Shown piece by piece: positions 34,890-44,249 of a DNA stretch of 64,000 bases. A model generated the notes under the pieces. It was given only the letters and a program-made list of their open reading frames with translations. It ran no database searches and was not told where the DNA came from. Origin of the DNA: Paenibacillus sp. FSL H3-0469 (GTDB lineage: Bacteria; Bacillota; Bacilli; Paenibacillales; Paenibacillaceae); the NCBI RefSeq assembly GCF_038051945.1, contig NZ_CP150302.1, positions 2,232,001-2,296,000 on the forward strand, in the 5' to 3' direction. The stretch's first letter is position 1. Each line of letters begins with the position of its first letter. The translations under genes and the position numbers were made by a program.

Positions 34890-36299
34890 TTGACCTTAAA
34901 TATACCGCTTGAATTCGCTGAGCGATTTGCTCAGCTTGGAAGCAACACTTACATCGGGCAAGGGGGCGTAATTGAGTCTCCAGAGCTAATATCTATAGGC
35001 AATAATGTTTCTGTTGAAGCTCCGCACTATATCAAGACAGCAGCCATAGACCAACAGCTTCCTCATGAGGGTCCAGTTATCTGTATAGGAGACGGATGTC
35101 AGATCAACAGAGGGGTACAGATCACAGCATCCCCCAAGATTATCTTAGAGCCAAATGTTCTTATCTATTCCAATGTTCAAATGGAAGGTGAAATCGCCAT
35201 TGGCGAAGGCTCCTGGATCGGAGCAAATTGCCGCCTGTCAGGGAATATACGTATTGGAGCTGGGAGCGTAGTTAAGGCAAACAGTACGGTCTTGGACAAT
35301 GTTCCCGACTACTGCGTGGTTTCAGGTAATCCCGCATCGATTGTGCAGGTCTATGAGACTGCCTCCGGCAGTTGGGTGGATGTGTCTGATCATGACCAAG
35401 CCCAGGCCGTTCTTACTGCCCGAAGCCGTCTCCCCCTGTTATCTATCTGCATCCCGACTTACAACCGTGCGCCTTATCTGGACACCTGCCTTCATTCAAT
35501 TTACTCACAGATCGGGAATAACGAACTGATCGAAGTAGTGGTATCCGATAATGCCTCTACAGATGCCACACCAGATGTCATAGACAAGTATATGTCCCTT
35601 TACTCCAATATGAGAGCAGTTCGAAATGACACTAATGTTGGTGCAGACCCTAATATTTATTTTGTTACAACATTGGGAAGAGGAAAATTTGTGAAAATGC
35701 ATGGAGATGATGATTATTTTCTCCCCGGCAAGATCATGCCCCTCCTTCATGTACTGGACAGTCATCCGGAATGCGGAGTCATTCATATTAGTATAATAAA
35801 CGGAAATGGGCCTCCCCGCTTAGACTCTGGGATTAGCAATTTCCTGGCCGCCACCACTCTTTATGGAGCGTTTATCAGTTCAGTTGTATTAAGGCGTGAG
35901 GATTTGGAGAAGATCGAGAATCCCACCCTATTTATGGCTTCTAAATTCAATCAATTATATCTGCAATATTCCATATTAAAGGATAACCCGAACTTCTGCA
36001 TCATGTACGATAGTATGTTCAGTTATGGCGGTGCTTACAATCCTAAATACAGTTTTGCTGAAGTGTTCTTCAACGGTTATCCATCTATCCTAAGCCACTT
36101 CTTGAGCTCTGGCTTAACTGCTGAAGATATTGCCAGAGAGAAAAGACAAACTCTCTATCATTACACCATACCATGGCTACGGAATAATAAAGCAACTGTG
36201 ACCACTGATGAATTTGAAGGAATCTATACAAAATACTATCACGAAGAACCCTATTATGAGGATGGCTTAGCCATCATGGAAGCAATACGCCAATCATAA
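34890..36299 (+). CDS. Acyltransferase-glycosyltransferase fusion (LbH + GT2)
   Basis: A 469-residue protein from the TTG at 34890, 8 bases after GGAAGGAG; the frame is open to an ATG at 34872. Residues about 15-160 are hexapeptide beta-helix (IGEGSWIGANCRL, IGAGSVVKANST) ending PDYCVVSGNPASI. Residues about 175-300 are a family-2 glycosyltransferase with LLSICIPTYN, SDNASTDAT and an intact HGDDDYF. A helical C-terminal part follows. It is a close paralogue of the gene at 36325 and of the shortened one at 447. It is the first gene of a three-gene operon with the second fusion and the TPR-methyltransferase. Confidence 0.9.
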   Translation: MTLNIPLEFAERFAQLGSNTYIGQGGVIESPELISIGNNVSVEAPHYIKTAAIDQQLPHEGPVICIGDGCQINRGVQITASPKIILEPNVLIYSNVQMEGEIAIGEGSWIGANCRLSGNIRIGAGSVVKANSTVLDNVPDYCVVSGNPASIVQVYETASGSWVDVSDHDQAQAVLTARSRLPLLSICIPTYNRAPYLDTCLHSIYSQIGNNELIEVVVSDNASTDATPDVIDKYMSLYSNMRAVRNDTNVGADPNIYFVTTLGRGKFVKMHGDDDYFLPGKIMPLLHVLDSHPECGVIHISIINGNGPPRLDSGISNFLAATTLYGAFISSVVLRREDLEKIENPTLFMASKFNQLYLQYSILKDNPNFCIMYDSMFSYGGAYNPKYSFAEVFFNGYPSILSHFLSSGLTAEDIAREKRQTLYHYTIPWLRNNKATVTTDEFEGIYTKYYHEEPYYEDGLAIMEAIRQS

Positions 36300-36324
36300 C
36301 TCATATTTCAGAAAGGAAGTTCAT

Positions 36325-37764
36325 ATGTCACACTCCTTAGAGTCTGAAACAGTATCCAGCTTCTATTACTATGGCAACAATACAGAGATCGCTGCCAACG
36401 GACAACTCAAGCATCCCGAACTCATTCTGATTGGTGATAGGGTAACCATTAAGGGAGATTACTCCATACAGCCTGAAGCACAAGCTTCTTTGCCTCTACC
36501 CAAAATTATTATCGGGGATGATTGCAAATGTGAACAAGGGCTCACTCTTCATGCCATCAACCGTATTGAGATTAAATCTAATGTGACGATAGGCTCTAAT
36601 GTTAGTATATCGGATGCCAGACAGGAGTATCGCCAGATTGGAATCCCGGTAAAGGCACAAGGATGGATGAACGGCGCCGGAGAGGTTATCATCGGGGAAG
36701 GAACGCAAATTGGAGAGGGAACGGTTATTGCAGGTAATATCCGAATAGGCAAGCATAGCGTGATCTATCCGGGAAGTGTCGTTGAACAAGATCTTCCGGA
36801 TTATTGTGTGGCAGGAGGGTCCCCCGCACAGATTCAGCAGCATGAACCAATTATTCACCCTATCTCACCGGATGCTACTCCGCTTCTCTCCATTTGTATT
36901 CCAACCTATAACCGCGCAGCCAACCTTGATCTATGCCTTTCCTCTATATTCAGCCAATTACAGGACGATAGCCGGGTTGAAGTCATTGTCTGTGACAATG
37001 CCTCTACAGACGCCACCCCTCAGGTGATCGCACGTTATGCCAGCCGCTATCCAAGACTGAAATCATTCAGAAACAGTTCGAATATCGGGGGGGACCGCAA
37101 TATATATCTTGTAGCTCAATTAGCGAAGGGGACGTTTCTAAAATGGCAGGGCGATGATGATTATTGTGTGGAGCATTCCATCCCCGCCCTGCTTGAGGTC
37201 ATCCATAATCATACAGAGTGCGGAATTATATATTTGAATGTTCATAATCATGATGGCCAGGTTTATACTGCAAAAGGCGCACCAGCCTATCTTCGAGCCT
37301 CAGGTATTATGTGTACTTTTATTTCCGGCATCATTTTGAAAAGAGTGGATTTTGAACAAATCGAAGAACCCTTCCGGTATATCGATTCATCGCTGAATCA
37401 AGCTTACATGCAATATGAGATATTAACCAGAAATCCTCACTTTTGCGTGGTTAACCGGAGAGTGTTCGATTTTTCCGGGAATCCTCCTGCAGGATACAAT
37501 TTCGGTGAAGTCGTTTTTAGTAATTATCAGACAATTTTGAGTCATTTTATTGGCAAAGGTTTGACCGCAGAGGACGTCCGGGAAGAGAAACGAAATTCTC
37601 TCTTTAATTACATCCTCCGTTGGTATTGGGGAATCATGCGTGATCACGCCCCTGTTTTTACCGATGATTTTGAGGATCTCTTTAGAAAATTTTATGGAGA
37701 TGAGTCCTATTTCGAAGATGTCCTGCTGCAAATTGCAAGTATAAAAGCTCTGGCACAAAGCTAA
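36325..37764 (+). CDS. Acyltransferase-glycosyltransferase fusion (LbH + GT2), second copy
   Basis: A 479-residue paralogue of the gene before it, 25 bases downstream, with an ATG after AAAGGAAG. The beta-helix (about 10-165) includes SISDARQEYRQIG and IGEGTQIGEGTV and ends PDYCVAGGSPAQI. The glycosyltransferase (about 185-310) has LLSICIPTYN, CDNASTDAT and QGDDDY, all intact. The helical tail (about 380-479) matches the neighbour. Two such enzymes in tandem suggest successive residues of one repeating glycan, each transferred and acylated by its own fusion. That is inference. Confidence 0.9.
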   Translation: MSHSLESETVSSFYYYGNNTEIAANGQLKHPELILIGDRVTIKGDYSIQPEAQASLPLPKIIIGDDCKCEQGLTLHAINRIEIKSNVTIGSNVSISDARQEYRQIGIPVKAQGWMNGAGEVIIGEGTQIGEGTVIAGNIRIGKHSVIYPGSVVEQDLPDYCVAGGSPAQIQQHEPIIHPISPDATPLLSICIPTYNRAANLDLCLSSIFSQLQDDSRVEVIVCDNASTDATPQVIARYASRYPRLKSFRNSSNIGGDRNIYLVAQLAKGTFLKWQGDDDYCVEHSIPALLEVIHNHTECGIIYLNVHNHDGQVYTAKGAPAYLRASGIMCTFISGIILKRVDFEQIEEPFRYIDSSLNQAYMQYEILTRNPHFCVVNRRVFDFSGNPPAGYNFGEVVFSNYQTILSHFIGKGLTAEDVREEKRNSLFNYILRWYWGIMRDHAPVFTDDFEDLFRKFYGDESYFEDVLLQIASIKALAQS

Positions 37765-37777
37765 GGAGGGATTTAGT

Positions 37778-39190
37778 ATGCATAAACCGGATACACTTCA
37801 GGCAAACCATAAGCCAGATTCACAGGAATCTCAGATGTCCAATTTAATGAATTACGCCAACTTTCTATATAATCAGAAAAATTATGAGAATGCCGCTGTA
37901 TTTTATGAAAAGTTTCTTTTGGAAGCAAAGACGTTGAATGAAGAAACCTATGAGGCCTACGGGAGACTCTCGGATTGTTACGTTGCTGCCGGGGATGTGA
38001 ATAAAGCCTTGTTAGCAGCTTTCCAATCCTTTACTTATGGAATTCCCCACCCCGTGATCTGTTACAAAATCGGTGCTGCATTCATGCAGAAAGGTCAAGT
38101 GAACCTAGCAATTTTTTGGTTTGATATGGCTACAAAAGAAACGATAGTAAATGGGCACATTAACTATGATGCCTCTTTTGTAAACTGGCTACCCCATTTA
38201 CAATTGTGTGTATGCTATGAATTGCTCGGTGAACATGAGAAAGCCTATCATCATCACAAATTAGCTCAAAAACATTTTCCCGATCATCCAAGTATAGTGT
38301 ACAATCAAAAGTATTTTGAATCGTTGTTCTACAGAAGCGAAGATTCCTCTTCGAAGGCTCACCCAGAGGCTGAAGTATTGGGGGGAAACGACACAGATTC
38401 CATAGATATCAACTCCGAAATACTGAATACAGAACAAAACGATGTAATTTTCACAGGAGAACGGGTTGTCATTAACGATGCCGTCAAGAAGAATCATGGA
38501 GATGTGCTTGAGGAGCACCTGAACAGATACAGATTAGCCCAAAAGTTCGTCAACGATAAACGGGTGCTGGATGCGGCCTGCGGGGCAGGGTATGGCAGTA
38601 AAATGCTGCAGGTGGCTGGAGCAAGTCATGTCCTTGGTGTAGATATAGATGAAGCCAGCTTGGCCAATGCGCGCAAAACATACGGTCATGATCAAATTGA
38701 TTATGCGTACGGAAATGTTAATAAGCTTGAGCTTGAAGACAAAAGCTTTGATGTCGTTGTTTCCTTTGAGACCATTGAGCACATTGATGACGGCAGCATT
38801 TGGATTAAAGAATCCGCCAGGCTTCTCAAGGATGACGGAATCTTTATTGTCTCTACCCCTAACCGCGGCATAGCGAACCCTGCGGGCTATTTTGTGGACC
38901 CGCCAAGAAATCATTATCATAAATATGAGTATACGACTGTTGAGCTTGTGGGGGAGCTGCTGAAGGAATATGATGTTCTGGAGCTGTACGGGCAAACCTT
39001 CGTCTCGGATTATTCCGCCTTCCAGACCCAGGTTGTCAGAAATGCGAGAGCGATGCCTCCTACGACCACGCCTTATGACAATCCCGTTATTAATGCGTAT
39101 GAGCTAATGGATCTCGGAAAAGTAAAAGATATGAATCCTTTGTATGTAGTGGCTGTGTGCAGAAAAAAACGTGCTCTCCCCGGCGAATAA
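37778..39190 (+). CDS. TPR-methyltransferase
   Basis: A 470-residue protein. Residues about 20-190 are TPR helices ending in NWLPHLQLCVCYELLGEHEKA, very close to the end of the TPR tail of the glycosyltransferase at 6898. After a polar linker, residues about 235-420 form a class I SAM-dependent methyltransferase with VLDAACGAGYGSKML (motif I), VDIDEASL and FDVVVSFETIEHI. It probably caps or modifies a sugar by O-methylation. The ATG follows AAGGAGGG, 13 bases after the fusion gene. The operon ends at the terminator at 39209. Confidence 0.88.
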   Translation: MHKPDTLQANHKPDSQESQMSNLMNYANFLYNQKNYENAAVFYEKFLLEAKTLNEETYEAYGRLSDCYVAAGDVNKALLAAFQSFTYGIPHPVICYKIGAAFMQKGQVNLAIFWFDMATKETIVNGHINYDASFVNWLPHLQLCVCYELLGEHEKAYHHHKLAQKHFPDHPSIVYNQKYFESLFYRSEDSSSKAHPEAEVLGGNDTDSIDINSEILNTEQNDVIFTGERVVINDAVKKNHGDVLEEHLNRYRLAQKFVNDKRVLDAACGAGYGSKMLQVAGASHVLGVDIDEASLANARKTYGHDQIDYAYGNVNKLELEDKSFDVVVSFETIEHIDDGSIWIKESARLLKDDGIFIVSTPNRGIANPAGYFVDPPRNHYHKYEYTTVELVGELLKEYDVLELYGQTFVSDYSAFQTQVVRNARAMPPTTTPYDNPVINAYELMDLGKVKDMNPLYVVAVCRKKRALPGE

Positions 39191-39208
39191 ATAGGATGGG
39201 ATTGAACG

Positions 39209-39240
39209 CAGGATCGGCCAATGGCCGGTCCTGTTTGTAA
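39209..39240 (+). terminator. Terminator of the second glycan operon
   Basis: An 11-bp stem with one G-T pair (39209-39219 with 39223-39233), a 3-base loop, then TTTGT. Confidence 0.75.
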
Positions 39241-39278
39241 TGTTGCCAGTGCCATACTGAAAAATAATTAAACCCTGC

Positions 39279-40198
<920 letters not shown>

Positions 40199-40226
40199 AA
40201 GCTCCATCATATCTCAGCAGCACAAG

Positions 40227-40256
40227 GCCCATGCATAATCGCATGGGCTTCTTTAT
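40227..40256 (+). terminator. Terminator after the aldo/keto reductase
   Basis: An 8-bp stem (GCCCATGC with GCATGGGC) and then TTCTTTAT. It sits between convergent genes. Confidence 0.8.
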
Positions 40257-40259
40257 CTA

Positions 40260-43043
40260 TTATGGATTCCGTACAAATCTCACCGCATCGGCGGCAACAT
40301 ACCCGCTCGTTCCATTATTACGGATGGTTACACTTCCAGAGGTACCTGCCGTGAAGGAATAGGTACCGATCAGATTCCAGATTCCGCCGTTCGCAGTCTG
40401 GTCTACATTCAGTATTGCCGTCCCTCCGGTATGAGCGACTTCCAGCGGAATTGCAGTGGACCGGTTGAAGTGCTGCGGCCACATCATATAGACACTGTAG
40501 GTAGCCGTAGCGGGTAAGTCGGGGGTAAAAGTTACACTTTTGCTTCCCTTGCCGTTGTTGTCATCATGCAGATAATTGATCCCGTAGCGGTCGGTCTGCA
40601 CCGCTGCTGTCTTCCAGCTCCCGGTCTTCAGCACCCCGGTGGTGTCGTTATTGTCCACAATAATCTCTTCTCCTGGAAGAGTCGGAGGCGTACCGCTGTC
40701 CAGCTCGAAGGAAGCCTTGAACGTCTTGCCCTTGGCTGCGCTGACATTTACCGATAAACGGATCTTCGGGCTTAACTGAGTAACCGTAATCCCTGAATCA
40801 GCCGTATATCCGCTTGCTGAACGGTCCAGCTCCACTTCGATCACGCCGGTAGCCGCCTGTGTCGGATCGCTGAGAGACAGCTCCAGGGTATCACCTGTTT
40901 CTCTGGTCATGACCGACGCCTTCTTGTTGACGGTAATCAGATCAGCTGAGCTTGTGCCATCCTCCCAGAAGTTCGCGCCGATGATGCCCAGCCCCCGCTC
41001 CCGTACCGCTTGCACACCGGAGGTATGCGCCAGCACTTCAATATCTGGAGCAGCAGCGTAGGCAGCCACTTGCGGAGCCGACTTCCCCGGAAGCAGTACA
41101 TACTGATATTCTCCGCCCTGCGGATTCACCCCATGATCCAGCCAAAAGGTCATATAGTTGCGGGTAACCGGAGTGGACGGCGTGACCGGCCGGGGGTTGA
41201 TCTGCTTCCAGTTGCCGGTTCTGGCCTCTCTCTTCATGGCAAGCGGGACCGTCTGCGGAAAATAATATCCGGTATCCGTACCCGCCGTGCTGCCGGACAG
41301 ATGAGCCCATTCTACCTGGTCCAGCGTCCCTGACCCGCCCAAGGCGGAAGGCTGCACGGTACCATTGACGGTAAGTGTATTGCTGCCTGCCGTATTCAGC
41401 TTCCGGTTCTCGACAATCGTCTCCACGGGGATATTGTCCGAGCTGCTGATACCTGCCCCAAGTGCCACGATTTCATCGTCGAACATGAACCATGATTTTC
41501 TCGCGTTAAGATCATGATCCCCGTACTTCAGCTCCATGCCGGAGACGCCGTACAGATTCTGCATATCGGTGCCGCCGGTCCACTGTTTGGTGCTGGTATG
41601 ACTGCCGGAAGAGGTCTGTGACAGTATCGTTGTTCCCGGCAGACGGTAATTATCCACGGTCGGCCAGTAATCTCCGCTGTATTGACCAAGATCACTGTTG
41701 TATAAGCTGGTCATTCCGGCGGAGGTATACCAGGCTTTGGCGTTCTCGCTGTTGATCGCTTCATAGCTGCCGATCCGGCTGGAATACATCGCCAGTCCGA
41801 AGCTATAGCCCGGCCGGTGCTGGACTGCCCGGTCCATCGCCGCGAACTGCTTGTAGCCGATCAGCTCTGCCGCAGGCTCTACCGCCGGGTCACTGGTAAT
41901 GCTTTTGGCGAGAACAATAGCCGGAACCGGGGCATCTTCGTAAAAGGACTTGAAGGTATCCGACAGAATCCAGCCCTTCAGCATCCGCTTAAAATCACTT
42001 GCTTGCGCAGGCGGCGCAAACCGGGATAAGCTCAAAATGCCCTGCATCACCCGATGACCCGCATCGTGATCCTGGCTGTAATGCCTGGAGATCTCTCTGC
42101 CGCGGACCATGTCCATAATTGCGCCCTTGTACATCACCGGCTGATAAGCGTTATACACCCATTCCCATACATTGGACTGCTTGGGATCGGTCACCTGCCA
42201 GGGCGAGCCATGAAGCATCCCCATCAGATCACTGACAGCCAGCAGCAAGTCAATGCCATAACCTCCGGTGTAGGGAATGTTGTTATGCTGAAGGAATGAA
42301 CCATCCCGGTAAAAGCCGTCCCCGCTGAGCGTATAATTGAAGACGGAGGACAACCCGTCACGGGCGGCGGCGACCTTGGTGGCATCTTTGACCAGGATGC
42401 CCCGTTCGCCTACCACCATCGCTTTCCAGGTGCGGTTAGCTCCGGTCAGGGTAACAGCGGGCGAGAAGCGTTCCACGGCCGTCATATAATCTGTGACTTG
42501 TGCCGGGGTTAAGGAATCATACACCAGCACCGTTATATCGTTAAGCTGCAAAGGAATACCGATTTGCCAATCCCACCAGTTACTCGTTCCGCTGGCTACC
42601 GGCGTTACCCCCTCATGGTATCTGGTGGCGTACATATAATCGAGTGCAGCCACGATATCGCCTCCAAGCAGGCTGTCTCCATAGAGAGAGGTACCGGAAG
42701 TAGCGTAGGCGAGCGCCATAGTCTTCAGCCGTTCATAAGTCACCCGGATATGAATGGAATTCCCGGTCCCGGGATTATCGCTCCACAGAGAGGTGCGTCC
42801 CGCTGCGGTGTTCATCGTCTGCCAATAACCGTTCGCCTCATTCGTCAGCTTGGTTAGGGCTGCGGCAATATCAGGGTCTGCAGTATCCAGAGAGCTGCCC
42901 CCTGTAAGCAGGACTTTCCGGTTCTCCCGCATCCCGTCGAACGCATCGGCAGCGCGGGCACGTTCCGCTGCTCCGCCAATCCCGCTGACCGACAACAGCA
43001 ATGCCAGAATTATGAGACAGCCTTTGGTCAGGATTCTCCTCAT
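40260..43043 (-). CDS. Secreted xanthan lyase-like enzyme (PL8)
   Basis: A 927-residue protein with a signal peptide (1-32, ending ARAA). Its sequence follows the xanthan lyase of Bacillus sp. GL1 closely as I remember it. The N-terminal alpha/alpha barrel has Asn203 (TGANR), His253 and Tyr262 (QHNNIPYTGGYG) and an MVRGREISR arginine segment. Beta-sandwich domains follow, then a golvesin-like C-terminal domain from about 790 (VDNNDTTGVL to the end) that the simpler enzymes lack. It removes the terminal mannose of xanthan side chains, leaving unsaturated glucuronate. The ATG follows AAAAGGAGGG. A cre box upstream predicts glucose repression. Hyaluronate specificity is less likely given the neighbours. 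Confidence 0.9.
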   Translation of the reverse strand: MRRILTKGCLIILALLLSVSGIGGAAERARAADAFDGMRENRKVLLTGGSSLDTADPDIAAALTKLTNEANGYWQTMNTAAGRTSLWSDNPGTGNSIHIRVTYERLKTMALAYATSGTSLYGDSLLGGDIVAALDYMYATRYHEGVTPVASGTSNWWDWQIGIPLQLNDITVLVYDSLTPAQVTDYMTAVERFSPAVTLTGANRTWKAMVVGERGILVKDATKVAAARDGLSSVFNYTLSGDGFYRDGSFLQHNNIPYTGGYGIDLLLAVSDLMGMLHGSPWQVTDPKQSNVWEWVYNAYQPVMYKGAIMDMVRGREISRHYSQDHDAGHRVMQGILSLSRFAPPAQASDFKRMLKGWILSDTFKSFYEDAPVPAIVLAKSITSDPAVEPAAELIGYKQFAAMDRAVQHRPGYSFGLAMYSSRIGSYEAINSENAKAWYTSAGMTSLYNSDLGQYSGDYWPTVDNYRLPGTTILSQTSSGSHTSTKQWTGGTDMQNLYGVSGMELKYGDHDLNARKSWFMFDDEIVALGAGISSSDNIPVETIVENRKLNTAGSNTLTVNGTVQPSALGGSGTLDQVEWAHLSGSTAGTDTGYYFPQTVPLAMKREARTGNWKQINPRPVTPSTPVTRNYMTFWLDHGVNPQGGEYQYVLLPGKSAPQVAAYAAAPDIEVLAHTSGVQAVRERGLGIIGANFWEDGTSSADLITVNKKASVMTRETGDTLELSLSDPTQAATGVIEVELDRSASGYTADSGITVTQLSPKIRLSVNVSAAKGKTFKASFELDSGTPPTLPGEEIIVDNNDTTGVLKTGSWKTAAVQTDRYGINYLHDDNNGKGSKSVTFTPDLPATATYSVYMMWPQHFNRSTAIPLEVAHTGGTAILNVDQTANGGIWNLIGTYSFTAGTSGSVTIRNNGTSGYVAADAVRFVRNP

Positions 43044-43060
43044 TCGGTATCCCTCCTTTT

Positions 43061-43076
43061 AATTAAGCGCTTTCAA
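43061..43076 (-). promoter_or_regulatory. Putative cre box upstream of the secreted PL8 gene
   Basis: TTGAAAGCGCTTAATT on the minus strand fits the CcpA consensus TGWAANCGNTNWCA at 12 of 14 positions. It lies 18 bases before the start. Confidence 0.55.
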
Positions 43077-43124
43077 TTGTACTGATGAACAAGCCGCACG
43101 CTCTGCGGCCTGCGGCATACCTGC

Positions 43125-44165
43125 CTAATACATTTCATAGATCAGCTCAGGGTCCAGCTCCCTGTCAGAGTCAAACGCTGCATAGATACATAACCGGCCC
43201 GCCGGCGTATCTCCGGCATCGTAGCCGATGCGGAAGGATCCGTCAACAGCGAAGTTCAACTCGGCCAGCTCCAGCTCATTCACATCTTCATCCGGATGAG
43301 CCCCGGCAATCTGCTGCAATACGCGGTCAAGCAGCTTGTCCAGTTCCCCCCATACCTTTTGAATCTGGGAGTTCAAATGCTCCGCATCCGTCTTGGTCTT
43401 AACCTCCACGGTCACGGGAAGCTCATCGCCCGAATAGGAAAAAGTTGCGCTATAGCATGTGAAGGTATTATCATATCGCAAGGTTCCGACACCCTCCACC
43501 TCATGATCGGGCTGGGTGATAAGATTATTGGCGTAATCCAGCTCCACTAGCTGCGGATTATGGCTCGTATCCAGTGCCGTCAGCTTGTTCTCCGAGCAAT
43601 AGAGCTTAGTCAACTGCTTATTGTGGCTGAGGTCCAGACCCGTAAGATGATTATTGAAGCAACGCAGGCTTGTTAGAGCCGGTTGGTTACTGATATTCAA
43701 GCTGGTTAAATGATTATGATTGCAGCGGATTTCCACAAGCTCCGTACACTCTGCGATATTCAGAGTAATGATATAGTTACTGCTGCAATCGAGCTGCTGA
43801 AGTGCTGTATTCTGCTCAAGGTTCAGTTCATGCAGCGAGTTATAACTGCAATGCAGTACTTGGAGGTGAGGATTGCTGCTTAAGTCCAATCTGGATAACA
43901 TATTCTCCTGACATTCCAGCTTCTCCAGCATGGTGTTCCGGCTGAGGTCCAGCGTACGGAGGCTGTTCCGGCTGCAATCCAGCTCCCGAAGCGCCGTGAA
44001 ATGTCCGATTCCTTGAAGACTTGAGCATTCATGGCCTGCAAGCTCCAGTGTGGTCACGGTGTCAATGTCACTTTTGAGAATCGTTTCACGGCCACCACAG
44101 AAGGTGTCTTTTACAAACTGCCTGAATCGTTCATCTGTGAAATCATCGGTAATCTGAATCTGCAT
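43125..44165 (-). CDS. Leucine-rich-repeat protein, cytoplasmic
   Basis: A 346-residue protein without a signal peptide. Residues about 45-235 are some nine 21-residue repeats of the form LxxLDCSxNxLTxLDLSxNxxL (internalin-like pattern but cysteine-rich). Residues about 240-346 form an alpha/beta domain (AEHLNSQIQKVWGELDKLLDR) I cannot name. The ATG follows GAGGGGG. It lies between the two PL8 genes and has no obvious link to xanthan. LRRs usually bind proteins, so an adaptor or a toxin-immunity-type role is possible; neither is shown. Confidence 0.78.
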   Translation of the reverse strand: MQIQITDDFTDERFRQFVKDTFCGGRETILKSDIDTVTTLELAGHECSSLQGIGHFTALRELDCSRNSLRTLDLSRNTMLEKLECQENMLSRLDLSSNPHLQVLHCSYNSLHELNLEQNTALQQLDCSSNYIITLNIAECTELVEIRCNHNHLTSLNISNQPALTSLRCFNNHLTGLDLSHNKQLTKLYCSENKLTALDTSHNPQLVELDYANNLITQPDHEVEGVGTLRYDNTFTCYSATFSYSGDELPVTVEVKTKTDAEHLNSQIQKVWGELDKLLDRVLQQIAGAHPDEDVNELELAELNFAVDGSFRIGYDAGDTPAGRLCIYAAFDSDRELDPELIYEMY

Positions 44166-44249
44166 GGTTCTTCCCCCTCTAAGATCGATGGGATTATTCT
44201 ACCATATCCGCCGTAGCCCTTCACTTCATAGAGAGATTGCCCGGAATGC

